Notes: generated by a model not told the origin, from the sequence alone. Positions 16,228 through 24,335 are shown, counted from the first letter of the stretch. The stretch is DNA of 64,000 nt from Paenibacillus sp. E222 (GCF_013401555.1 NZ_CP058552.1:6882001-6946000); one strand, 5' to 3'. Program-made: numbers and translations.

Positions 16228-16298
16228 AATTAAATCCCTACTTTCTACTGTATGTATTCAATAAATACTAAAGAGTTTTTACATTCTGCAATGATTTC

Positions 16299-16464
16299 GT
16301 TTAACGTTCCCGCATTCACGACGTCCCACCGACTTAAGCCCCGCCAGTGACGGCCGCGATGCGGTTAGTCGGTCGGATGATGTGTCCGCTGATCTCGCTT
16401 CCCTGCAGTTTGCTTCTCGCGGACCGAGGGCCGTCAGGCCCGAAGCGTGGATATAATGTTATAC
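16299..16464 (-). repeat. attC-like site 11
   Basis: Outer boxes GTTTAAC (16299-16305) and GTTATAC (16458-16464). On the coding strand the first reads GTTAAAC, a perfect GTTRRRY core. Inner boxes are CATTCACGACG and GCGTGGATA. It has a long variable hairpin related to sites 3, 14 and 15. Confidence 0.88.
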
Positions 16465-16496
16465 GCAGTACCTGACATCTTCGAATCTCATTCACA

Positions 16497-16961
16497 TTAG
16501 CTCTTTTTGTATATCTTCTCTAGTGTTTTATAATCTTCATTAAGAAAAGTCATTTTTGGAACTTTGTCTAACCATTTAACTCCTGTTTCTAAGAATTCAT
16601 TCCGATTAATCAGATCTTTAGGGTTATTTAGATCAATCCCAATCCGGTTCCATCTAACTTGATCAAGAGTAGTTTCAACTTCAGCTACAATTAAACTGCA
16701 TGATAGATCACAGTCATCTGGGCACATTAAGATTGGTACTATCTTAACTTCGTCTGTTGCGTTAAATGTGTTCTCAACTATGTTGGACTCCTCATCAACA
16801 CTCATCCAGTCAACTATCGTTGGAATTAACCCCAAAAACAAATCATCAGGATATAATTCATTCAAAATATGATCCAAAGGCTTTCCATCAACATAAATGA
16901 TTGGATGAGCTTCTTTTACATATTTACTTTTCATGTTCTCGACTAAAATCTTATTTATCAC
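16497..16961 (-). CDS. Uncharacterised cassette protein
   Basis: A 154-aa acidic soluble protein. The N-terminal part contains IIYVDGKPLDHILNELYPD, the middle has a PDDCDLSCS cluster followed by a strand-rich LIVAEVETTLDQVRWNRIGI, and the C-terminus ends in a lysine-rich helix. I do not recognise the family; the style recalls small immunity-type proteins, but no motif supports that. It lies between sites 11 and 12 as a single-gene cassette. Confidence 0.6.
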   Translation of the reverse strand: MINKILVENMKSKYVKEAHPIIYVDGKPLDHILNELYPDDLFLGLIPTIVDWMSVDEESNIVENTFNATDEVKIVPILMCPDDCDLSCSLIVAEVETTLDQVRWNRIGIDLNNPKDLINRNEFLETGVKWLDKVPKMTFLNEDYKTLEKIYKKS

Positions 16962-17009
16962 TTAATTGCACTCCTTTGAACTACAAAAAAAACAAAATCC
17001 AGAAATTGC

Positions 17010-17105
17010 GTATAACGATCCCGTATTCACGACCCGACGTATGTCGGGTGTCTGGCGAATGCCGTACCAAGGACGAATGTCTGCAGCGTGAATATTATGT
17101 TATAG
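17010..17105 (-). repeat. attC-like site 12
   Basis: Outer boxes GTATAAC (17010-17016) and GTTATAG (17099-17105); inner boxes TATTCACGACC and GCGTGAATA. It is of the compact type, with GATGTCGG after the outer box as at site 4, and follows the Mrr-like gene. Confidence 0.9.
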
Positions 17106-17136
17106 GATGTCGGTGCTTTAAAAGTTTATAATATAT

Positions 17137-18035
17137 TCAGTTGATGCCCTTTATGCTTTTTTTAATCTCTTCATCAGTAATCAATTTATTAATACTTCCG
17201 TCTTGATTTCTAATTAATAATTTATGCTTTCCATAAGGATTAACTTCAATTGTTTCATCAGTCTTTAAAAATGGAACACAATATGATAATCCTAACAATT
17301 CAATCAAATGACCAGAAATCTCAAGAAATTGCCCTTTCAAGTAAAAAGAACCTTGTGCCATATCCTCAAAGCCTTTATGTATATTAGTGGATGCTAATTC
17401 ACTTAACGAAGTAATAACATTTCTATTCTCATCATAAAAATTTTCTATAAGAACTTGAACTTTACCTTCTACTAATTTTCCTTCTTTTATCAATTGATCA
17501 ATCTTCTCTTTTCCATTCTCCGAAAAAATTGGTGTATAGACAATCTCATTATCTTTGGGCGTAAAGATACTTATAGTTATAAGAATCTTCGTTATTCTTC
17601 CTTCTTCATCTAACTCTGTTGACGGCCTTAAATTATACAATTGTATATCCTTCCCAAACATCTTCGAACTTGCTTCTGCATATTCCATAGCTGGCTTTGT
17701 ATAATCCGTTGCAGAAAAGAATGCTCCACCTGTTACTTCATTTAGGTCCACTAAAGCTCCACTTAACTTTTGAATATCTCCTCTACCCACTTTTGCTCCC
17801 TTTACAGTATAATCCTTTGCCTCGCTCATTCTTTTTTTGGATTTATCTTCTAGCATCACATCTATTTGATATAATGTGTTACTAAACTCTCCTCTAAGTT
17901 TTTCATCATGCGTTACCTTGCTCTCTTTGTATAGCAATTTCATAACAGCGGCTGAAATTTTCTCATATGCTTCTCCACTTTTTTAGGCTTGAATCCAAAA
18001 AGTTCTTCAAATAAAACATCAATTTTTGAAATCAT
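17137..18035 (-). pseudogene. Mrr-like restriction endonuclease fold protein, frameshifted
   Basis: ATG 18035, behind a GGAGGGAAG site, starts MISKIDVLFEELFGFKPKK. The frame is lost at an A6 run (17979-17984). Adding one base joins it to GEAYEKISAAVMKLLY and the nuclease core. In the downstream frame (from ATG 17943, 268 aa) the PD-(D/E)xK elements are D28 in YQIDVML, E41-x-K43 in SEAKD and Q58 in GDIQKL, followed by GGAFFSATDYT. The core resembles Mrr-type DNA nucleases. Translation from 17943 could still give most of the domain, but without the first helix. Confidence 0.7.
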
Positions 18036-18101
18036 TTTCTTCCCTCCAATAATCATTTAATATTCTTCTATATCTTTTAATTGATAGTTCTTACAGATTT
18101 C

Positions 18102-18196
18102 CTATAACGTTTCTGTATTCACGACTCAGAGTAGCTGAGTGTCTGGCGAATGCCGGACCCAGGGCGTATGCCCGCAGCGTGAATATTATGTTATGT
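18102..18196 (-). repeat. attC-like site 13
   Basis: Outer boxes CTATAAC (18102-18108) and GTTATGT (18190-18196); inner boxes TATTCACGACT and GCGTGAATA; compact type with GGGCGTATGCCC. It follows the single-span membrane protein gene. Confidence 0.9.
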
Positions 18197-18254
18197 GATT
18201 AGCCTGACATCCTCGGAAAATATATTCATTTCGTTTTCATCTCCTAAGAAAATA

Positions 18255-18881
18255 TTACAACCCTAACTCATTCTTCATTTGTTCAAGTATATTCTGTCTT
18301 AATATATCAGCATCAATATATATACTATCTACTAAGTCCTGTATATTGATTGTTGCTTCTTTTTTGTTCAATCTTGCAAGATATGTATCAATATGTTCTT
18401 GAGGTCTTTTGTTAATTATGTTGTTTAGATAATCCAGTATTGCTTTATCTGTCTTATCTCCGAATGTAGCTTCTGCAATAAAAAAAGAACCGATTGATTT
18501 AGGTTTATTTTTATCATACTCAACTAAGCCTTCATATTCATATGGCAAATACTCTTCCAACTCATCTTCTATTCTTCTTTTTTCTTCCATAGAAGCAAAT
18601 TGTTTTCCTTTTGTTCTTGAATGAAGTTCAAGATTAAATTTTAGTTTTGCACTTAGCAAAGTATGATGCATAGCAAGGTCATCTGTAAGTCTTGAAAATA
18701 TCCCAAACTTCTTATCCCATTTTTCTTGTTCTTTAGTTTTATCAAACTGCCAGTTCCATAATGAAAAGGATAAAATTGTAGTAATTAGACTTGTTGTCAG
18801 GGCTGTTAGTATAGTGTTTCTCAATAGAACCTTCCAATTTTCACTTACTTTTTTCCCAGGGTTGTTATTTTTTCTTGACAT
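18255..18881 (-). CDS. Single-span membrane protein of unknown function
   Basis: A 208-aa protein. A basic N-terminus is followed by one membrane span (about 22-42, TILTALTTSLITTILSFSLW). The rest is a charged, helical cytoplasmic domain with a likely coiled coil (EEKRRIEDELEEYLPYEYEG). No family is recognised. The layout, a short anchor plus a helical domain, resembles accessory proteins of defence or stress islands but gives no specific function. Complete cassette gene followed by site 13. Confidence 0.6.
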   Translation of the reverse strand: MSRKNNNPGKKVSENWKVLLRNTILTALTTSLITTILSFSLWNWQFDKTKEQEKWDKKFGIFSRLTDDLAMHHTLLSAKLKFNLELHSRTKGKQFASMEEKRRIEDELEEYLPYEYEGLVEYDKNKPKSIGSFFIAEATFGDKTDKAILDYLNNIINKRPQEHIDTYLARLNKKEATINIQDLVDSIYIDADILRQNILEQMKNELGL

Positions 18882-18972
18882 ATGTTTCTACCACATTTCT
18901 TAAAATAATTATTTAGTAGCTGTGAACACTATTTTTAAAGTTTATACAGATTTTCAAATGATTCGGTTTTTC

Positions 18973-19132
18973 ACATAACGTTCACGTGTTCACGACGTCC
19001 CACCGACTTAAGGCCACAACGTGGCCGGGCGCGATGCGCTAAGTCGATGCGGATGTGTCTGGCTGCTCTCTTCTCCGAATTCCCTCTGCCAGATCGAGGG
19101 CGAATGCCCGATTCGTTAACACCGTGTTATGT
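18973..19132 (-). repeat. attC-like site 14
   Basis: Outer boxes ACATAAC (18973-18979) and GTTATGT (19126-19132), perfectly complementary over seven bases. Inner boxes are TGTTCACGACG and the degenerate TCGTTAACA. Long type. It follows the FRG gene. Confidence 0.85.
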
Positions 19133-19163
19133 AATTACTATGCCATCTAGAATTACTACAAGG

Positions 19164-20033
19164 TTAAGATCGATAATTTATATCAAATTCACCATATAAT
19201 GATTTTGTAAAGCCATCAATTCCTGGATAAATAGTTTCACTAGATATATTCATTAACTTTAATTCTCTTCTAATTTCATTATGAAAATCTTTTGGAATAT
19301 TCACTTTAAGCAATGCACATTCCTGATTCAATAACTCTATTAAATCTTCATCATGATTATCAATTATCTTACTTATTGGTAATTCCTTTCTAAATCTATT
19401 TACAGTTAAGGACAGATTGTATTCAAATGCTTGATGTCCTTCAAATGGAATAGCGAATAGACCTTGCTGACTGGAGAGTCGCTCATGTATATTAAAGGGC
19501 TCAATTAACATTACAAGTGGGCTTGAAGTTTGTTCAATTAATTTTTCATTACAATATTTTCTTGTCCCAAAATACTTCTCATCCTCTAAACCTCTCCATT
19601 TTTCTGTTTCAAGACCCTTCGCATTGATTAACTTTTTATTTAGGCAGAAGACAGTAGATTCTTGCAATGCCTGATCAATTGAAAAAAACAAAGCCACAAA
19701 GTATGAATAGGAAAAGTCTAATAATCTCGTTGGTCCTCCATGATGTTGTATTAAAGATAACCACTCTAAAACATTCTCTACTTCTGGAGGCTTTTCCAAG
19801 TAATGAAAAGCTCTACGTTGAAATTTTTCAATAATTTTTCTTTCAATCATTGGAATATCTCTAATATTAGAGTTATTGATTTTAGCTCCTCTTTCTAATG
19901 TAGTTTGTAATGACCATTGACTATTTGATTGTCCCCTAAATACCCACTTTTCAATGCTTCTAAATAACTTTCTGCAGTCTTCCCATGAATTAATCGTATA
20001 CTCACAGAAAATATTGTCACTGTGCTTACTCAT
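19164..20033 (-). CDS. FRG-domain protein
   Basis: Start chosen at ATG 20033 behind AAGAGGTG; a longer in-frame start would lie in the neighbouring attC-like site. The 289-aa product has the FRG signature FRGQSNSQWSLQTTLERGA (about 32-50) and the second motif QHHGGPTRLLDFS (about 96-108). FRG proteins are common in phage-defence and mobile regions; the biochemical activity is unsettled. There is no membrane span. It is the only gene of its cassette. Confidence 0.85.
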   Translation of the reverse strand: MSKHSDNIFCEYTINSWEDCRKLFRSIEKWVFRGQSNSQWSLQTTLERGAKINNSNIRDIPMIERKIIEKFQRRAFHYLEKPPEVENVLEWLSLIQHHGGPTRLLDFSYSYFVALFFSIDQALQESTVFCLNKKLINAKGLETEKWRGLEDEKYFGTRKYCNEKLIEQTSSPLVMLIEPFNIHERLSSQQGLFAIPFEGHQAFEYNLSLTVNRFRKELPISKIIDNHDEDLIELLNQECALLKVNIPKDFHNEIRRELKLMNISSETIYPGIDGFTKSLYGEFDINYRS

Positions 20034-20109
20034 AAAAACACCTCTTAAGTTATTTTTTTTTGTTAGAATCAGATTATATATAATTGTAAATTGCTTTTGC
20101 ATAGGTTTC

Positions 20110-20266
20110 ACATAACGTTGTGTATTCACGAACCCTCACTGGCTTAAGCGCGTAAGCGCGGGTCGACGGACTTAGCCAGTGCAGGGTTGTCGCCTGATTC
20201 AGCTCCCCCGAAATCCCTCCCTAGCGACCGAGGGCGAATGCCCGATGCGTGAATATGTTGTTATGA
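20110..20266 (-). repeat. attC-like site 15
   Basis: Outer boxes ACATAAC (20110-20116) and GTTATGA (20260-20266); inner boxes TATTCACGAAC and GCGTGAATA. Long type, with internal stems CACTGGCTTAAG/CTTAGCCAGTG and AAGCGCG/CGCGGG. It follows the amber-interrupted Nudix gene. Confidence 0.88.
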
Positions 20267-20280
20267 GATGATGATGTTTT

Positions 20281-20784
20281 CTATGGATTACTTTCAAATA
20301 TTACGCTAGAATATGGTTTTATTACTTGATCCGAAAAATATTCTTTAAAGAATTCATTAGTTGTTCTAGGAAATTTACAATGTTCTAAAGATTCTTCTAG
20401 CCTATACACTGTCCTCTTAATTTCATTAATGGGTAACCATTCAATCCCAACCTGTCCAACATCAGCTTGTAGGCTTCTTAATTCATTATTTAGGAAATGA
20501 GTGCTGCACTCATAAATAAAATCAATAGAATGAACCTCCTTCATTATGAAAGAGTATTCATGATTGCGCGATATGTATTCTCTTACACAAACTAACCTAC
20601 TACTCTATATTTCGATACCCAGTTCTTCCATACACTCGCGACTTAAAGCCTGTTCCAATGTTTCATTCTCTTCTTGAGCTCCTCCAGGTAGTACATAATA
20701 AACACCTATATTTGCTCTCTTTTTCTTTATTAATAAAAGATTGTCTTTCTGAATAATCAATGCTCTTACTGTATTTCGAATCAT
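20281..20784 (-). pseudogene. Nudix hydrolase interrupted by an in-frame amber codon
   Basis: ATG 20784 begins a Nudix protein with the full box GGAQEENETLEQALSRECME followed by ELGI (GX5EX7REUXEEXGU). At codon 60 the frame hits TAG (20607-20605) and then continues without interruption as RLVCVREYISRNHEYSF and the usual C-terminal part to 20281 (167 codons in all). Without readthrough only the N-terminal 59 residues are made. An internal ATG (20544) could yield an 87-aa C-terminal piece lacking the catalytic box. Nonsense pseudogene, or a suppressed amber codon. Confidence 0.8.
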
Positions 20785-20813
20785 TTAGAATAATCCCCCT
20801 CTACATCACTATC

Positions 20814-20909
20814 TCATAACGTCCCTGTATTCACGACCCAGCGTGTGCTGGGTGTCCGGCGAATGCCGGATCAAGGACGTAGGTCCGCAGCATGAATATT
20901 ATGTTATAT
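20814..20909 (-). repeat. attC-like site 16
   Basis: Outer boxes TCATAAC (20814-20820) and GTTATAT (20903-20909); inner boxes TATTCACGACC and GCATGAATA. Compact type. It follows the DUF5919 gene of the two-gene cassette. Confidence 0.9.
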
Positions 20910-21039
20910 GCTGTTCCTGGGTTCAATAAGTTATAAATTGAATGGTTTATTTATCATGAAGTATATTTCATTGACATAAGGACTCAGCCTAGAGTTTATT
21001 CTACTCTTCGCTAAGTCCTTATTTCAAAATCAATATCTC

Positions 21040-21831
21040 TTAATCTTGTTTTGATAGCGAATAATCTTCCGAAATAGACCATATATCTTCAAAATGCTTA
21101 TTGTATATTTCAAAAATCCCTTTATCAATCTCCTTTAAATTCATTAAGGGAGCAGCAGCTCCTCTCAATCCATAAAGATGAGGAGTCACTAACATTTCTG
21201 AATCGAATTTATAAATTGAATTGTAGAGTGGTGCATCATGTAGTCTAATTTCTATAAATCCTTGTTCTAGTAAAGGACTTAATCTGGCCAACGTTGTTTT
21301 AATTCGGTCAGAAATAGATCCTTCGTTCTTCTCTTCTTCGTTTCTTGCTTTTATGTAGTAGCCATCAGGCTTACCTAATAAAATTCTTATACGACATCCT
21401 TCTTTGTTTTTAGTTTCAATCAGCTCATTGAACTCATAATGCTCTGGAAGGAAATGAACAGCATATCCTAAAATATCTATAGTCGACTTAGATTCTTTAA
21501 TTTTCTTTATCCATATCTCGTTATCTATTGACATCCTTCTGCTCCATATCCCTATCAAACCTACTTTGGATGTTTGATTTAAGAGTTCCACCGACTCTTT
21601 CAAACTCAAATCCAACTTTTGCAAACTCGAAACTATAGGAAGAATAGGACTACCTACGAAATGATTCAACAAAAAATATATGATAGCCGAGGCAAGTATA
21701 GATGTTCCAATACTAGTGAAAATACCATTGATAGTGTTTCCTAAGAATTGGCCACTTACAATAGCAATAACCCCTAAAAGTAAAACAACAATATATACGA
21801 GCAATTCATTTTTATTTTTTTCCAATTCCAA
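21040..21831 (-). CDS. Two-span membrane protein with DUF5919 domain
   Basis: About 263 aa. Two membrane spans lie at about 10-31 and 36-57. The cytoplasmic domain begins DILGYAVHFLPE and contains IRILLGKPDG, RLHDAPLYNSIYKFDSEML (about 206-224) and a C-terminal FEIYNKHFEDIWS. This is the DUF5919 layout, a domain usually found at the C-terminus of regulators and thought to be phospholipase-D-like. No HxK catalytic pair was found here. The start may be the TTG two codons further in. It begins three bases after the Nudix gene, so the pair forms a two-gene cassette. Confidence 0.72.
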   Translation of the reverse strand: MELEKNKNELLVYIVVLLLGVIAIVSGQFLGNTINGIFTSIGTSILASAIIYFLLNHFVGSPILPIVSSLQKLDLSLKESVELLNQTSKVGLIGIWSRRMSIDNEIWIKKIKESKSTIDILGYAVHFLPEHYEFNELIETKNKEGCRIRILLGKPDGYYIKARNEEEKNEGSISDRIKTTLARLSPLLEQGFIEIRLHDAPLYNSIYKFDSEMLVTPHLYGLRGAAAPLMNLKEIDKGIFEIYNKHFEDIWSISEDYSLSKQD

Positions 21832-21834
21832 TCC

Positions 21835-22305
21835 CTACCTAATCATTGATTTTGAAGAGTTCGAGAAGAAATCCTCTAACCTAATTTTTTGTGCTGGATG
21901 CATATTCACTTTAAACACTTCTTCTTTTTCAAAAAATCTAACTTCGTAAGACTCATTGCTAACACTAATTTCACCTGATTCTAAAATGCAATGAAAACAA
22001 ATTGAAAATTGTTGTCTGATCTCTCCATTTGAATACTCGATTATATGATTGGGATCTGAATATATGCCAATAAGTTTTTCTACTCGAACTTCTAAACCAG
22101 ACTCCTCTTTCACTTCTCTTATCACAGTTCTCTCAATATTTTCTCCATACTCCATTGCTCCTCCAAGTAGAGACCAAGAATTATTGTCTCTTCTTCTATG
22201 AAGTAATATTTGATTTTCACTATTAGTCACAATGGCCGAAGCTGCTGCAATAATAGAATTTGGCTTAGGAGCGTTATTGTCATAATAATAATCTTTTCTA
22301 CTCAA
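21835..22305 (-). CDS. Nudix hydrolase (first gene of a two-gene cassette)
   Basis: A 156-aa protein starting at TTG 22305 behind AAAGGGTG. The Nudix box GGAMEYGENIERTVIREVKE followed by ESGL is complete (GX5EX7REUXEEXGU with Glu-Ser). The flanking strands (IVTNSENQILLHRRR before, FSICFHCILESGEI after) fit a sanitising or nucleotide-sugar hydrolase. It ends three bases before the DUF5919 membrane protein, suggesting a joint function such as making or removing a nucleotide signal (inference). Confidence 0.85.
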   Translation of the reverse strand: MSRKDYYYDNNAPKPNSIIAAASAIVTNSENQILLHRRRDNNSWSLLGGAMEYGENIERTVIREVKEESGLEVRVEKLIGIYSDPNHIIEYSNGEIRQQFSICFHCILESGEISVSNESYEVRFFEKEEVFKVNMHPAQKIRLEDFFSNSSKSMIR

Positions 22306-22393
22306 AAATTAGCACCCTTTCTAGTTAGCTATCTAGCTAAATTTATTTTAACACGGCTATTGTGTTAACTTGTACATATTTCTCAGGAATTGC

Positions 22394-22536
22394 ATATAAC
22401 GTTCAAAGGTTCACGACGGGCTTCATCCTTATATAGCTCTTATCTTAGGATGAAGTCTGTGTTGGTGATTTACTTCTATTGTATTGACATCTTCCAACCA
22501 AGGACGATTGTCCACTGCGTGAAACTTGTGTTATAG
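22394..22536 (-). repeat. attC-like site 17 (nearest the recombinase)
   Basis: Outer boxes ATATAAC (22394-22400) and GTTATAG (22530-22536); inner boxes GGTTCACGACG and GCGTGAAAC. The hairpin contains TTATATAGCTCTTATCTTA, shared with site 8. GATGTCAG follows the outer box. Confidence 0.85.
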
Positions 22537-22590
22537 GATGTCAGCGCCTTCTTCGATTCACATGCAAAAGGTCTTTTATTCCTTGTTAAC

Positions 22591-23040
22591 TTATAGAGTA
22601 ATTTCTTTAAGAATCTTATCCTTACTCATCTTAACTTGTTCAATCATATGCCCAATATTACCCTCACCTGCAAACAATGACATATCGAAAAAATCCTTAT
22701 TTAAATCGGACCAGTATAATTCATTTTCATCCCCGTAGACGTCTACATGATAATTTAACTCGCCAAAATAAACTTCCACGTAACATTCTTGAATATAGTA
22801 TTTGAAGTCCATTAAATGATGTAGAATAATATCTTTATTAGATATGCCAGTCTCTTCAAATAATTCTCTATATGCCGCCATAATGCCGGATTCTCCGTGT
22901 TCAATTTTACCGCCAACAAGATTACTTAAACCCTTATATGGATTCCTTGATCGCTTGCACATAAGTAATTTATCCATATCTTTGCTGTAAATCATGAGCA
23001 CATTATACCCTTGCACTATTGATCCCCCTTTTAGAGACAT
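22591..23040 (-). CDS. Nudix hydrolase (first cassette of the array)
   Basis: A 149-aa protein with the full Nudix box GGKIEHGESGIMAAYRELFE followed by ETGI, preceded by LLMCKRSRNPYKGLSNLVG, typical of 8-oxo-dGTP diphosphatase-like (MutT/YtkD-style) members. It is the cassette next to the recombinase gene, the position of the most recently acquired cassette in ordinary integrons. Good ribosome site (AAAGGGGG) before ATG 23040. Confidence 0.85.
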   Translation of the reverse strand: MSLKGGSIVQGYNVLMIYSKDMDKLLMCKRSRNPYKGLSNLVGGKIEHGESGIMAAYRELFEETGISNKDIILHHLMDFKYYIQECYVEVYFGELNYHVDVYGDENELYWSDLNKDFFDMSLFAGEGNIGHMIEQVKMSKDKILKEITL

Positions 23041-23216
23041 TTAATATTGTCTGCTAGTTGATTTTTAACATATTGCGCTGATTTCCTATAACATCTAATT
23101 TATGTACTTCGTAAATACCACACACCCTGCATGATATGTGAACTACGTATATGATAACCTATGGTGCAGTATTTGCGAAGAAAAATTTGGTGAAAAAGGT
23201 AGATTTATAGCAACAC
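23041..23216 (-). other. Candidate attI-like region between recombinase and first cassette
   Basis: The recombinase gene's stop codon is followed, in cassette direction, by an inverted repeat (CTTCGCAAATAC and GTATTTACGAAG, 23180-23169 and 23118-23107) around about 50 bases. Then comes a single recombination-core-like box GTTATAG (23092-23086), of the same type as the cassette joints, and the first cassette. A lone core box with no full attC palindrome, at the recombinase-proximal end, is what an attI site looks like. No direct proof. Confidence 0.5.
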
Positions 23217-24335
23217 TCAATCTCCCAGATCCAAACGATCCAGCGGGCTCTGAATACGCTGAATATTCTTCGTACTAACATGCGTATATCGCTGTGTTGT
23301 TCGTGCACTCGTGTGACCAAGCAGCTCTTGGATATAGCGCAGGTCTGTTCCGTTTTCCAGTAAATGCGTGGCGAAAGAGTGTCTTAAGACATGAATACTA
23401 ACCTTCTTCACAATGCCTGCACGTTGTCTGGCTTCTTCAAGAACCTTCTGCACACTCCGCTCCGTAAGATGCCGATCAGAAGATTGCCCTGGAAAGAGCC
23501 ATCGAGTTGGTCTATATTCAGTGACGTATTTCTGCACCATACCCCACGCTAGACTCGATAGGATCGTTCTCCGATCCTTTTGCCCCTCCCCCTGTCTCAA
23601 GATGAGTGTTTGCCTTTCAATATCAAGATCGCTGCACCGCAAACGCACAACTTCACTTACACGAAGTCCAGAAGAATAGGTTAGAAACAATATGGCCTTA
23701 TGTTTAGGATTGGTTACGGATTTGAGCAATTGAGCGACTTCCTTTTCCGACAATACTTGTGGAAGCTTGGTCTGCTTTTTGGGACGAATATACTGGATAT
23801 CCGTAGGGTGATGAAGTACATGTTTACAATAGAAACGTAGCGCGCTAATTGTCTGATTCACGCTTAAATGGGATATCCCTCGCTCAAGCAAGTCTAGACA
23901 ATACGTCTGTAAATTAGATGTCGTGACATCCGTTTTTTCAAAAGGAGTATGTTTCAGAAAACGTTCGACCTGATTACAATACGCTTTAATTGTTTTGCGG
24001 CTGTATCCTCGTAACTTTAGTGCCTTCTGCAATGGTTCTTTGCTCCATGAGTTATTGTTTCCTCTACTCGCTTTCCAGCGCTGTAGATCTTCGCTCTCAA
24101 TCCATAACTCCGGGGTAATATGAACGTCATTTGGATCGAACTAGCTTATGAACTCCTGTACAGCATCAATAGTGTAAGGGATGATCCACACTTTCAGTTG
24201 GGGCTCCCAACGTCTGGCCGTAATCTGGCGAATGCACTGAATATATGCGAGGTTGTATGGGATGCGAATGTGCAGTGAATCAGTGGAACCTACTGTTATA
24301 GTTATCGTTTCCTTGGTTGTAGCCTTATTAGTCAT
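23217..24335 (-). pseudogene. Tyrosine recombinase (array integrase candidate) interrupted by an amber codon
   Basis: One frame of 373 codons runs from ATG 24335 (RBS AAAGGAG) to 23217, with an in-frame TAG at codon 65 (24143-24141). Before it, the N-terminal module reads HIRIPYNLAYIQCIRQITAR, then WEPQLKVWIIPY. After it come a SAM-like core-binding domain and a complete catalytic domain: Arg in SSGLRVSEV, Lys in GQKDRR, HVLRHSFATHLL, LLGHTSARTT and Tyr in RYTHV, ending SPLDRL as in many IntI-like enzymes. The IntI-specific insertion before the HxxR motif is absent. The gene points the same way as the cassettes. A 271-aa product from ATG 24032 would retain both core domains, so activity is possible. 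Confidence 0.8.

Noticed and set aside
6557-22536. CRISPR-type repeats
   Set aside because: The repeats lie 0.5-2 kb apart with genes between them, vary in length, and form hairpins. There are no short unique spacers and no cas genes.
22338-23100. Prophage attachment site next to an integrase
   Set aside because: No phage genes are present. The recombinase borders a cassette array, and no tRNA gene is near.
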